From: JBDREC01 sp043820105 [NCBI: Pseudomonadota bacterium] | Lineage (GTDB): Bacteria; Bdellovibrionota_F; JAHFAK01 | NCBI GenBank assembly: GCA_043820105.1 | Contig: JBDREC010000090.1 | Span: forward strand, 155,339-219,338 | DNA: 64,000 nt | Reading direction: 5' to 3' | Shown: one piece after another, positions 15,301 through 23,141 of the stretch | How positions within the stretch are numbered: position 1 is the first letter of the stretch | How the letters are laid out: every line of letters begins with the position of its first letter | The notes under the pieces: generated by a model | What the model saw: the letters and a program-made list of their open reading frames with translations, nothing else | Databases searched by the model: none | Told to the model about the DNA's origin: nothing | Position numbers and translations under genes: made by a program

Positions 15301-18221
15301 CGGGTATCAATTGCACCCAAAGATAGGAGGGTCATTTGATACATATCCACAGCTTTTTCGAGTAGGCCATTATCCTGGTAGTATATTGCTGCTTCTTGAG
15401 AATATATAGTGGCTTTTGCATTTTCAGAAGCTTGCAGGAAATGATGAGCTATTGATTCTTTATATTTATCTTCAAATTGATGGTATTCTTCAAGTTCTTG
15501 GGCGATTGCCTTATGGATTTGCTTTGCTTCTTTTTTTCCAATAATAATTTTTACAGAATCTTTTAATAAATTATCAGCAAGAGATAGGATGTTTACTTCA
15601 CCTGCTATTGAAGATGAAGATTGAGATGCTAATTGCAATTTCTTCATGGTCAAAAAATTTCTAGCAATTAGGTTTTCAACTTTCAATAGCAAATCACCAT
15701 GTGACATTGGTCTGTCCATTCTTTGAATCATAGAAAAAAGTGAATTAATAGTAATAGCTGATTCAAATTCAGAAACAATAAAGACAATTGTTCTTTGAAC
15801 AGGGTCAAGTGATTTGATTCTTTCAGATACGATATCTACGATATTTGTAGGTATTTCCTCAAACTCAACTCTTTTTAAATTTATTGTTTTATTTTTAACA
15901 GTAAGCGCTGATTTTTCCAAAAGATTAGAAAGAATAATTATTATGTATCCAGGATTTCCTCCAGAAGAAATGTAGACTTGTTCTAAAAGTTCATCAGAGA
16001 TTTTCTTGCTCAAAGAAGAGCTAATAATTTGTTCTGTATTTTCTTTGGAAAATCGACTAAGGTGGATTTCATCTGCCCTTGCAAAATAGGGCACCCTGCT
16101 CTTTATTGTTGAGCCAACAGTGTCAGCTCTTCCTTTATCAGAATTTAAAGTAATAATAATCATTAATCGATTTTTAAGGTACTTTAATTCATCAAGAAAG
16201 AATCTAAAAAATATTATTTGATCCTTGGTAAGGTATTCAGCATTATTAATTATTAAAAGCCTTGAATGGTTTGTGATATACTTATAAAATCTTTCTGAAA
16301 GTCTTTTCAAAACAGAAGATTTAATGGCTGTTGGACCTTCTGAGATTAAATTAATATCTTCAGAAATTTTTCGTTTTGGCGAACAAAATTCAATAATATC
16401 ATTAAGGGCATTATCTTCAGTCAAGGTCAGTTGCATTGTCTCAGCTTCAGCCAAGTGTGCATGGTTTAAAAGCTCTTCAGTTAATCGCTGCTTGCCAATT
16501 CCAGATTCACCGGAAATAGTTGTTATATTAAGAGCTCGAGTATCTTTAAGATCTTTTGAAAAAGTTAGATTAAAGCCTCTTTTTAATTTTTCAATTTCAT
16601 TTTCTCTGCCAATAAAAGATGGAATGGAAATGCTAAGCTTTTGAGATAGTTCAGCGCTTGTTAATAATTCACCTTTTATAAATTCATCTAGCTCATTAAT
16701 TGCTTCTTTTTCTGATTGATAGCGCTTCCTGGGATCATATTCTATCATTTTTGAGATAATAGCTTCAAATTGGTCAGGAATATTTTTAACAAAATTTGAA
16801 ATCGGTATAGCTTTATCATTTTCTATATCATCCATATAATTATCAAAACTATCAAAGGAAAATGGGAATTTGCCAGTAAGCACATGATAAATACTGATGC
16901 CAAGAGAATAAAGATCAGAGGTAGCACAGGCATTTTTATCAAGCAAAATTTCTGGTGCTGAAAACAAAAAGGTGCCTCTTGCGATGTTATCTTTTTTTGT
17001 TGAAGCAAAGCCAAAGTCTATTAATTTAATTTCAATTTCATTGTCAGAATGTGATTTGAACATGATGTTTGATGGCTTGATATCATAATGAACAAGATTT
17101 TTCAATTTAATATAAGCCAAAAGATCCAAAATATTATAAATAATAATTGCAGCATCTCTTATGGTAATTTTTCGAATAAGGGTGGATAAAGGATCAAAGT
17201 CTATGTACTGCATGGTAAAATAAAATCTATCTATATCACGAATATAGGCAAAATCATAAACAGGGGCTATTAAAGGATGGTTTAATTTGCTTACAATAGA
17301 AAACTCTTCTTTAAAAAGTTTAACAGAATCAGGATTAAATTTCTGAGGATTAAGAAGTTTTAGTGCAAGATGAGTTTCTTTTTCAAGGTCATAGGCTAAG
17401 TACACATTACAAGAAGCTCCAGTTCCCAGTAGCCTTTCAAGCTTATATCTTTTTCCAATAACTCCACCCAAACTTTTATCAAGCTCAATTTCTTCTTTTA
17501 AAAGAAATTTGTCAGATTTTACTTTTAAAATAGAAGAACATTTTTCTGGTATGTACTTTTTAAATTGATTAAAAATATAAATAAAATGTGGCCGTGTTAA
17601 TGGCTTTGATGAGGAAGTTTCAAAAAGAAATTTTTTAGATTTAGCTTTTGCTTCAATTATTTCCCTGCTTAGGCGATCACCATATTTATTATTTGCTGTT
17701 ATATAATAATTATATTTATTATCTTTTTCTTTTTCTGAAGATAATTTAATACCAATTCTTTCATCCTCAATGATAATATCATCTTTTTTAAGTTTAGAAA
17801 TTTGTTCAGTATTAAGTCCAAGGCATATATAGATAAGAAAGATTGTTTTTCTGGGATCCTCAAGTTTTTCTAAATTATCAAGAAATATAGAGATTGAGTT
17901 ATCAGAAACTTTTTCAACTTTTTCAATTCTCTCTGTTTTCACATCCTGGGCAATATTTTCAAATTTTTCAATTTTAGCTAAATACTTAAAAAATCCTTTT
18001 ATTGTTGATACATATTGATTGAAAGTTTGTGAAGAAATATTGGTTTTTTTTACCTTATCCAAGAATTTATCAAGGTCCTTGGTTTTTAATTCTGAAGCGA
18101 TTTTGCCTTCAAAATACTCCTGAAATTCATCAAGTCGCCTTTTATAAAGCTCAATCGTTCTTTTACTACATTTTTTACTTTTTGATAAAAAAGCAATATA
18201 AGCTGGAATGTGAATTTGCAT
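12342..18221 (-). CDS. Giant fusion regulator: recombinase-like domain, Ser/Thr kinase, ATPase, TPR, GAF, sigma-54 AAA+, Fis HTH
   Basis: 1959 residues in one uninterrupted frame. Residues 1-100 look like the SAM-like core-binding domain of tyrosine recombinases; 110-225 resemble their catalytic domain but GLR is GLN (N137) and the HxLRH box and tyrosine are missing. A Hanks kinase follows (about 257-515): GTGAS 266-270, K288, HYDIKPSN with D380, DFG 402-404, APE near 422. A STAND/AAA_16-like ATPase has Walker A GESGIGK (571-577). TPR-like helices fill about 930-1420, then GAF (about 1450-1600), a sigma-54 AAA+ domain with GESGTGK (1684-1690), GAFTDA instead of GAFTGA (1731-1736) and FLDEIGE (Walker B), and a Fis-type helix-turn-helix (1912-1955). 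Kinase-ATPase-TPR-GAF-sigma54 fusions are known in deltaproteobacteria; the recombinase-like front end is unusual. Expected to phosphorylate or sense, then activate sigma-54 promoters. Confidence 0.93.
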   Translation of the reverse strand: MQIHIPAYIAFLSKSKKCSKRTIELYKRRLDEFQEYFEGKIASELKTKDLDKFLDKVKKTNISSQTFNQYVSTIKGFFKYLAKIEKFENIAQDVKTERIEKVEKVSDNSISIFLDNLEKLEDPRKTIFLIYICLGLNTEQISKLKKDDIIIEDERIGIKLSSEKEKDNKYNYYITANNKYGDRLSREIIEAKAKSKKFLFETSSSKPLTRPHFIYIFNQFKKYIPEKCSSILKVKSDKFLLKEEIELDKSLGGVIGKRYKLERLLGTGASCNVYLAYDLEKETHLALKLLNPQKFNPDSVKLFKEEFSIVSKLNHPLIAPVYDFAYIRDIDRFYFTMQYIDFDPLSTLIRKITIRDAAIIIYNILDLLAYIKLKNLVHYDIKPSNIMFKSHSDNEIEIKLIDFGFASTKKDNIARGTFLFSAPEILLDKNACATSDLYSLGISIYHVLTGKFPFSFDSFDNYMDDIENDKAIPISNFVKNIPDQFEAIISKMIEYDPRKRYQSEKEAINELDEFIKGELLTSAELSQKLSISIPSFIGRENEIEKLKRGFNLTFSKDLKDTRALNITTISGESGIGKQRLTEELLNHAHLAEAETMQLTLTEDNALNDIIEFCSPKRKISEDINLISEGPTAIKSSVLKRLSERFYKYITNHSRLLIINNAEYLTKDQIIFFRFFLDELKYLKNRLMIIITLNSDKGRADTVGSTIKSRVPYFARADEIHLSRFSKENTEQIISSSLSKKISDELLEQVYISSGGNPGYIIIILSNLLEKSALTVKNKTINLKRVEFEEIPTNIVDIVSERIKSLDPVQRTIVFIVSEFESAITINSLFSMIQRMDRPMSHGDLLLKVENLIARNFLTMKKLQLASQSSSSIAGEVNILSLADNLLKDSVKIIIGKKEAKQIHKAIAQELEEYHQFEDKYKESIAHHFLQASENAKATIYSQEAAIYYQDNGLLEKAVDMYQMTLLSLGAIDTREKENIKENCFLELGKLMLKLGEFAKSEEYLSRIEAMIIDPHKKARILSSLGLLKTRKGQIAEGIEIYDEAIKLAKDDKIEDVFVEVTLLKVTALLSLSNYKEANDLIENLKKSANISEKDKITLFNLSGLLNYYKGDFTKAQADFRLSLEFSEDLGNIASIMRIQNNIGMIHFQMSNLAEAIAWYDKAIELSIKSSDIFGRAIILQNKGNCFLQIGNLAKSLEIYMESYNIFLNLDKPMEMESGIFNIGLIYRDMGDLKNAAKYAQDSLNLSILRNNTQLTGYNYGLFGDINYYKGEYDNALTYYQKASEIFKSLNLNTAYAETLLNIVHIKKISGKTDQIESYLNQARQICEHDYKLNVFADLLAAKIALSNDDLKTCKKLIDRIDLSGIDGLTYQTRILLHELYGKFYLATGKIKEAKKQSESLEIIINSILENIPETLKPNFLHLPLIKPATEFINEIKYSKEGITDHSKLKKILEINMNLSSEFNLKNLLDMIIDNAIIFSGAKRGFILMKALDGDILKVEVARNFKQKDIADYVQEISSTIFNQTINYDKIINIENATEDFFESKSIQKLKLKSVISFPLIDSGKVIGSVYLDDPTQVGAFNDIDIDLLSNLARQASLAISNSKLVSSLKNKNEQISVLNEKLENRLMITEEGKEIAEETIKAKTINEAAKYDYKKIISQSPKMMEIFEILDKVNKSDFPVLIIGESGTGKELIARAIHFNGMRNDNQFLTENCGALTESILESELFGYVKGAFTDAVRDKRGIFELADKGTLFLDEIGEMSVEMQKKLLRAIQYGEIRRVGGNKSIRVDVRIISATNRNLNQMVDEGKFREDLYFRINVIEIKIPPLRDRLEDIPLLVDYFLKKHDTDHSKQIDKSVLNLFTKYTWPGNIRELENEIKRLIVLTEGDVINSSLLEMDKRFSQSPHSAHGKKLSEIEKQAIETALIECNGNKAKAATLLGIARQTLNVKMKKYGIADISY

Positions 18222-18241
18222 TAATAATAACCTTTTTTCTA

Positions 18242-18270
18242 TTTAACATAAAAAAGTTTAACATAAAAAA
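18242..18270. promoter_or_regulatory. Tandem TTTAACATAAAAAA motif at the 5' end of the giant regulator gene
   Basis: Two identical 14-bp copies (18242-18255 and 18257-18270), one base apart, lie 20-49 bp upstream of the regulator's start codon. A third identical copy is at 18750 and a 12-bp match at 32528, both 58-59 bp before sigma-54 promoters. A binding site for the regulator itself (autoregulation) is inferred. Confidence 0.5.
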
Positions 18271-18447
18271 CAACTCTATCTTAGCTAAAATATTATGGGA
18301 TTTCAATAAATTTTTAATAAGTGCTGGTTGCTGGTGATAAAATGGAAAGCAGGTTTCAGAGTTTATTGTAAAAATTTAATTCCATTTTTTATATATTCAG
18401 TAACTTATCTAAATGCATGCTTTTTGAATGGTTGAAAGTATTTTATA

Positions 18448-18648
18448 TTACCACAGGGGCACAGAGACACAGAGATAAGAAAAAAATGACTTTAAAGTTT
18501 TACTTTAAAGTTATTTTTTAGGAGTTTTTGTTGAATGAATTTTTTACTCTTTTTAGTATGTGGGTGAAAATAACAGTGGTCTAGAAAAAATCTTAAAAAA
18601 GTATTTTAAATGGAATTTAAAATACTTTTTTTCCTAACTCTGTGGTAA
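18448..18648. mobile_element. MITE-like element with TTACCACAG inverted ends
   Basis: A 201-bp stretch bounded by the perfect 9-bp inverted repeat TTACCACAG / CTGTGGTAA. The left end continues GGGCACAGAGACACAGAG, the 'cacagag' sequence that recurs in intergenic DNA of many bacteria. Inside are two copies of the palindrome ACTTTAAAGT and, near the right end, a 17-bp perfect hairpin (18595-18631). No coding frame. Confidence 0.5.
18595..18631 (+). terminator. Perfect 17-bp hairpin with T run
   Basis: Arms 18595-18611 and 18615-18631 pair perfectly around a GGA loop; the 3' arm ends in seven T. All-A/T apart from two G-C pairs, so a weak intrinsic terminator or a structural part of the surrounding element. 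Confidence 0.45.
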
Positions 18649-18749
18649 AAAAAATGTCCAAATTAAGCACAAAACACTCATGAACACCTTTTCCCAAAGA
18701 TAGCTTGCGCAATGCGGATCATTCTTAATATTTCAAGAAATTAATCACC

Positions 18750-18763
18750 TTTAACATAAAAAA
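18750..18763 (+). promoter_or_regulatory. Candidate upstream activating site for the sigma-54 promoter at 18821
   Basis: TTTAACATAAAAAA, identical to the two copies at 18242-18270. Counting the 12-bp core, 59 bp separate it from the TGG of the -24 element. The copy at 32528 has 58 bp to its promoter. Confidence 0.5.
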
Positions 18764-18820
18764 ATCATTACCAAAAACATAACTTGCCGTAATCAAAGCA
18801 CATAAATTCTGGCAATATTT

Positions 18821-18836
18821 TGGCACAAGGCATGCA
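18821..18836 (+). promoter_or_regulatory. Sigma-54 (-24/-12) promoter for the 479-residue lipoprotein
   Basis: TGGCAC-AAGGC-ATGCA: GG (18822-18823) and GC (18834-18835) are separated by exactly 10 bp; one mismatch to TTGCA. It lies in the divergent region shared with the giant sigma-54 activator. Confidence 0.7.
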
Positions 18837-18864
18837 TATTATAATTGTAGATTTAAGAAAATTT

Positions 18865-18925
18865 TAAGTCGTAAGTCGTAAGTCGTAAGTTATACTTACC
18901 ACTTACCACTTACCACTTACCACTT
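18865..18925. repeat. Facing heptamer arrays forming a leader hairpin
   Basis: Three to four AAGTCGT units, a TATA spacer, then four CTTACCA units. The arms pair with one C-C mismatch per heptamer, giving a potential hairpin of about 60 bases in the 5' leader, ending 5 bp before the ribosome site GGAGGGG of the lipoprotein gene. Confidence 0.85.
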
Positions 18926-18938
18926 TTTCGGAGGGGAA

Positions 18939-20378
18939 ATGCTAAAGCCCATTATCAAAATAAAATCATTATTAATCCTGATAACAGCTTTTGCTGTATT
19001 CTTAGCAGGTTGCAATGAATCACAAAGACAAGGATTTAGGTCAGCAGGACCTGGCTTTAATTCTGCTAATCAAGCAAAATACGCAAAATTCAAACAGTTT
19101 CAATCTCTAAATAGACATAGAAAACAAGCTTATGATGGAAAACTTAATGGACTTAAAGCTCAGCAAGATATGATGAAAGAAATCATGGAAGCCAAAATGG
19201 ATGCAGCCAAATCTCAAGCAGATTTAACCAAGAAAGTAGCAATAGGCTCAGCTATAGCAGTTGGCGGAACAGCCATAGGAGCAGGAATAGCAGCTGCAAT
19301 TCAAAATAGAAAAGCCAAAAAGCACGCAGCAGCAAATCCTAGATATGATGAAAATTATTATAAAATGCAAAAAGCCCTATTAGAATCAAAAAAGGAAATT
19401 GCAATTGCCCTTATTAATAAAGGTTTAGTTGGTGGTAGAGGAAGCTGTCCAAAAGAAAAACCAGAACTATGTGGAGAAGCCGCAGATAAAGCCTGCCAAA
19501 TATGCAAATCATCAGAAGCAAGAATTGATTGTAGGTGTACAAATTATCTTAATCAATTCGAATTAAGTGCCTTCGGTGGAAACTTGGCAGGAGTTCAGGC
19601 TTGGTGTGATTCAAGGACAAAAAAGCCAGATACTTCAGGCAGAACTCCAGCTCAAGCTCAACCAGAAGCTCCAGATGCACAACCTGATTTGCCAACTGCT
19701 GAACTAAAATTTGAAGAGCTTGATGCAGTAGAAGAGCCTGAAGCACCAGAGGCTCCAGTTCTTCAAATTGATCAGTGCATGGCTGATGCCTCAACCAAAG
19801 GTTGTGATGCTGTGATTGAGGAGTGTGCGGGTGACTCTTCAAGTACAAAATATGCTTGTAGTGAAATGTGGTCTAGTTGTAGTTTTGATTCTTCACCTGG
19901 TTGTAAAAAACTAGCACAGAGTTATTATCAAGAACTGGAAGCACAGGGGCATTTATTACAAAAAGAATCTAGGAGTTTGGCAGTTGCTCAAGTTGGTGAT
20001 AGTAAACTTTATTTTGATAAAGATGGAAATTTAAGAAAAATGCAGCGTTCGAATGGGTATCATGAAATGTACAATGCCAATGGAGAGTCTATTGCAACAT
20101 ATTATAATGCTGAATCCGGAAATTTTAGAGGTTTTACAAGTGCAACAATTGAAGTCAATGGTAGTATATATAATATAAGTGAACATAGTCTTAAAGAGAC
20201 AAAGTCTAATGGTAATGTTCATATAAGTATAGAACATGAACCATATGATGGTATTTATGACGAATTAGTTATTTATAATATAGGTGGCAAAATGGTTTCT
20301 AGAACAAAAGGATATAGGAGTGAGTCAAATGAGTGGAGACAATGGTTCAATGCGCAAGTTCAAGCTCAGAATATATAG
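18939..20378 (+). CDS. Exported lipoprotein of unknown function, Cys-rich middle
   Basis: 479 residues; GGAGGGG precedes the ATG. Lipoprotein signal with lipobox LAGC (C25). A charged helical segment (about 40-105) is followed by a Gly/Ala hydrophobic stretch (KKVAIGSAIAVGGTAIGAGIAAAI, about 101-125) like a glycine-zipper. A Cys-rich part (about 167-200; SCPKEKPELC, CQICKSSEARIDCRC) precedes a Pro/Glu/Ala linker (about 225-280) and a second Cys group (about 283-335). The C-terminal 130 residues look like a beta-rich module with YD-like phrases (YFDKDGNLRKM, GYHEMYNANGE). Not recognised. Transcription is probably from the sigma-54 promoter at 18821, with a heptamer hairpin in the leader. Confidence 0.85.
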   Translation: MLKPIIKIKSLLILITAFAVFLAGCNESQRQGFRSAGPGFNSANQAKYAKFKQFQSLNRHRKQAYDGKLNGLKAQQDMMKEIMEAKMDAAKSQADLTKKVAIGSAIAVGGTAIGAGIAAAIQNRKAKKHAAANPRYDENYYKMQKALLESKKEIAIALINKGLVGGRGSCPKEKPELCGEAADKACQICKSSEARIDCRCTNYLNQFELSAFGGNLAGVQAWCDSRTKKPDTSGRTPAQAQPEAPDAQPDLPTAELKFEELDAVEEPEAPEAPVLQIDQCMADASTKGCDAVIEECAGDSSSTKYACSEMWSSCSFDSSPGCKKLAQSYYQELEAQGHLLQKESRSLAVAQVGDSKLYFDKDGNLRKMQRSNGYHEMYNANGESIATYYNAESGNFRGFTSATIEVNGSIYNISEHSLKETKSNGNVHISIEHEPYDGIYDELVIYNIGGKMVSRTKGYRSESNEWRQWFNAQVQAQNI

Positions 20379-21247
20379 GTAGTAAAAAGTGCCATGCTAC
20401 TTCCGGTGAGTGTCAAGAAAGTTAAAATGAAAAGTGCCACGTCACTATTAAAATAAGAGAGCAAAAACTGCTTTACTTCAGAACACCGGTCATGAGGATC
20501 AAGCATCTAGGATCAAATTTTCAATAGTCAATAGTCAACTCTCAATTTTGTGTGAAATAGATTAGTTTCAATGATCTTGCCAAATTAGCAATAATTAATA
20601 ATTAATTAATTTTATTTTTTACGAAGTGTAAAAAATCCTTCCAAAGCTTATCAAAACTCAGATCTTTACTAAATAATTCTACGGAATTCCAGGCGCTATT
20701 TAGTGTGTCAGTTTGGATTTTATTTATTTCATTATAAAGTGACTTTGGTAATATAGTTTTTCTAGGAACCCATAAAGTGCCAGGCGACAATAATGCAAAA
20801 AGGTACATGCACTTTTAGAGGCAAAAAATGCCACGTTACAAGCGGTAGAAAAAACAATCAATTTTCAATAATCAATGAATACTTTGGTCACCAGTCGCCA
20901 GAGCACCAGTTACCAGCAAGATAGAAGATATTTCCAGACTTACCACTTATAGCTTACCACTTACCACTTACAGCTTACCACTTACCACTTGTTCCCTTGC
21001 GCTCTTGTTCCCTTGTTGTGCCAGCCTACTTCCGTTAACGTTCGGGTTCTCCCACGTTTCGTTGAAAATAATCAATAATTAATAAATAATAAATAATAAT
21101 TAATTTTAAGATTGGGGAGCGAGACCAGGTGTTATCTTTGCTAGCAACTAGCAACTAAAAAGGTCACCAGAGCGCCAGAACACCAGTGCCTATGAATATG
21201 TTATTGAAAATTATCTGAATAGAATCTGTATTTAAATTTTGATATTG
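20379..21247. other. Long non-coding stretch rich in degenerate repeats
   Basis: About 870 bp without a supportable gene. Holds at least four AAAGTGCCA-type motifs (near 20387, 20433, 20773 and, as AAATGCCAC, 20826), like debris of REP elements, AATAGTC and AATAATT heptamers (20520, 20585, 21068), a CACCAGA/CGCCAGA array (20889-20922 and 21164-21188), the CTTACCA array at 20938-20990 and TTGTTCCC repeats. A 68-codon minus frame at 20602-20808 is listed among rejected items. Confidence 0.6.
20938..20990. repeat. Heptamer array, CTTACCA family
   Basis: About seven units (CTTACCA, with CTTATAG and CTTACAG variants) in the non-coding stretch between the 479-residue lipoprotein and the nuclease pseudogene. 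Confidence 0.85.
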
Positions 21248-21639
21248 CTAGATATTCAGCACCTCACTAACAAGCTTCATTGCCTTGGCCTCAGACAAGT
21301 TTTTAAGGGGTTTTCCTTTGCGATATTTGCAAAAGAGCTTTTTAACCTTTCTTCGTTTTCCACAGGCGATGCTTCTTACATTAATTCTTCTTTGGGTAGT
21401 TTTTCTCCTTTTTCTTTTAGGTTTAAGTAGAGCTCGGCGACAGCTCTGTGGATGGCTGAGCCAAAGACCAGGGACTCAGGCACGAATTCAGGATTAAGTT
21501 TTAGTTCATAGTAGAGGTAATATTTCTTTGGGCAGATTAAGAAGGTGTTAAGCATGCTTTTAGATAGGTGGGGTAGTTCTCTTGCTGAATTAAACGTGTG
21601 TTTATCAACAAGGGAGTTTAGATTTTCTAAATTTTTCAT
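21248..21639 (-). pseudogene. PD-(D/E)XK nuclease (RecB/Cas4-like) gene, broken and truncated
   Basis: The start is the ATG of MKNLENLNS after GAAAGGA. The N-terminus LSKSMLNTFLICPKKYYLYY followed by LVFGSAIHRAVAELYL is the entry of the PDDEXK_1 (RecB-like/phage exonuclease) family: SxLxxFxxCPxxYYLxY, then the GxxxHxxxE helix. The frame stops after 87 residues (TAA at 21376), continues for about 27 sensible codons, then shifts frame to KNLSEAKAMKLVSEVLNI and stops at 21248. Family members have about 250 or more residues and the catalytic core is missing, so this is a relic. It follows the Rad52-like gene on the same strand, the usual partner in phage-type recombination modules. Confidence 0.7.
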
Positions 21640-21660
21640 AGTGTTTCCTTTCATAAAATT

Positions 21661-21746
21661 GGTATTTGGTATTTGGTATAAGGTATTTGGTATACGGAGA
21701 ATTTAACCATATACCATATGCCAGATACCAGATACCAGATACCAAT
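21661..21746. repeat. Facing heptamer arrays, GGTATTT / ATACCAG
   Basis: GGTATTT units (21661-21694) face ATACCAT/ATACCAG units (21709-21746) across a short A+T spacer, giving a possible long hairpin between the Rad52-like gene and the broken nuclease gene. Confidence 0.85.
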
Positions 21747-21765
21747 ATGCCCCTTGTGGGCATAT

Positions 21766-22374
21766 TTAAGCAGCCAGAAGCTCTGATATGAGCTGAGAGG
21801 CTTCGAATTTTGACAGTTCATCGATCTTTTTGTTGAACTGTTCTAGGCAATAGTCTTTTAGTTTTACTTTATGTTCTCTTGCCAGGCTGGTTATATAAGA
21901 CAGTTGTTTGAAGGATATTTTCAGGTCTCTGGGATTTTCAAAGTCTTTATCTGTATCATAGACTTTGATTGAGTCATTATAGTCAGCATCATTTTTAGAA
22001 GGTGTTTCATAAAGATGGAGGGCAACCCCAAACAAGGTTGCACACTTTTTTAAGGAATCCGTTGCAGCTGCTTTTAGATCATCACCAATGGAGATGGCTT
22101 CTTTGGTTTCACGTTTTCTGGTGATATTGCTTGAGCCAAACTGTTGTTTTAGTTCTTTGCCTGCTTTTAAAAGACCCAGAACAATGACCTCTTCATTTAG
22201 AATGTCATGGCTTTGGACTTTGAAGCTCCAGCCATATTCAAAGGCATCGTTGAGTCTTTTAATGATTTCTGAAGCTTCTACATAGCAGATGGTTTCACCA
22301 AAGTTACCTGTTTTGGATCGGATTTTTACCTTATCAAATGGTTTTGAAAGGATTGTTGTGATTTCTGTATTCAT
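21766..22374 (-). CDS. Rad52/Rad22-family single-strand annealing protein
   Basis: 202 residues, starting 6 bases after GGAGG. Contains GETICYVEASEIIKRLNDAFEYGWSF-like opening (about 26-50) and the family hallmark GDDLKAAATDSLKKCATLFG (about 98-117) followed by LHLYE, as in Rad52/22 and phage Sak-type annealing proteins that coat single-stranded DNA and pair complementary strands. The C-terminal 60 residues form a helical tail (LKISFKQLSYITSLAREHKVKLKDY) seen in many phage-type versions. With the broken PD-(D/E)XK nuclease immediately downstream it looks like the remains of an annealing protein-exonuclease module from a phage or integrative element. Confidence 0.82.
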   Translation of the reverse strand: MNTEITTILSKPFDKVKIRSKTGNFGETICYVEASEIIKRLNDAFEYGWSFKVQSHDILNEEVIVLGLLKAGKELKQQFGSSNITRKRETKEAISIGDDLKAAATDSLKKCATLFGVALHLYETPSKNDADYNDSIKVYDTDKDFENPRDLKISFKQLSYITSLAREHKVKLKDYCLEQFNKKIDELSKFEASQLISELLAA

Positions 22375-23071
22375 GATTAACCTCCATGAATTAAAATTAA
22401 TAAAATTTAGGGCTTTAGCCTTTATTCATGAGGATGTTCTGGAAATTAAATATCAAGGAGGTGGGAATTAATGATATTGTTTCTTTATTTATAATAATTA
22501 TTAAAGATTATGGATGAAAAATATTTGTATTTAATTTAGATATATTCTGAGCCAGAATATTAAATATTTATTTTACTTTAGTTTATGTTATCTTGTTATC
22601 AAGATAACATACAATGTGAAAAATATAGCTAACTTTTGAAATTACATGAAATTATCAATATTAGTAATTATGCAAATAATATCCGATTGTTAGTTGATAG
22701 CTGTCTAATGTCAAGGCCTGACCCCAAATCACTGCAGAGGTGCAACTTGTTGAGGGATAGCCGATGAGGTGGCGATGTTATTCGTCATAATAAAAAGGGA
22801 GAGGTGCATAAAGCCTCTCCCTTTGTTTTAAATTAAAAATATCGCTTCCTCCAATGCCTTAAAAAACCTTTACTACAGTCCACTTCCCTTATCGTTTAGT
22901 TTAAGTTGTAAATAATTTTATTGGTTCAATAAAATGTAATATCTATTGTTCAGAATAATGTGTAAGGGGACAGTATGGTGATCTTGTAAAATCCCTTTTC
23001 TTGTAATTATAAAAAACACCCAAAACCATCTAACACATTAAAATTAAACTAATATATTTTATCATTTTTTC
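22375..23071. other. Long non-coding stretch with hairpin and REP-like phrases
   Basis: About 700 bp without a supportable gene. Contains AAGGCCTGACCCC (near 22713) and TAAGGGGACAG (near 22962), phrases often found at ends of REP/RAYT-associated repeats, an 11-bp hairpin at 22794, and an ATAAAAAA-containing motif (23002-23016) 55 bp before the sigma-54 promoter of the next gene. Confidence 0.5.
22794..22824. terminator. Hairpin with 11-bp perfect stem, terminator-like on both strands
   Basis: AAAGGGAGAGG (22794-22804) pairs perfectly with CCTCTCCCTTT (22814-22824) around a 9-base loop. The plus strand continues GTTTTA; the minus strand continues into a run of T. No gene ends nearby, so it may close an unseen small RNA or be a mobile-element relic. 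Confidence 0.6.
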
Positions 23072-23087
23072 TGGCACTTTCCTTGCA
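23072..23087 (+). promoter_or_regulatory. Sigma-54 (-24/-12) promoter for the 665-residue lipoprotein
   Basis: TGGCAC-TTTCC-TTGCA, a full match to the consensus with GG-N10-GC spacing (GG 23073-23074, GC 23085-23086). It lies 55 bp before the start codon at 23142. Confidence 0.85.
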
Positions 23088-23141
23088 AAATAAATTCTTG
23101 AACATATGGCGTTTTTATAACTTTCAATGGAGGAAGAAAAT

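Noticed and set aside
20602-20808. 68-codon minus-strand frame (ends ...KNKIN)
   Set aside because: Starts within REP-like AAAGTGCCA debris, lacks a ribosome site, and no family is recognised; could be a relic but cannot be supported.
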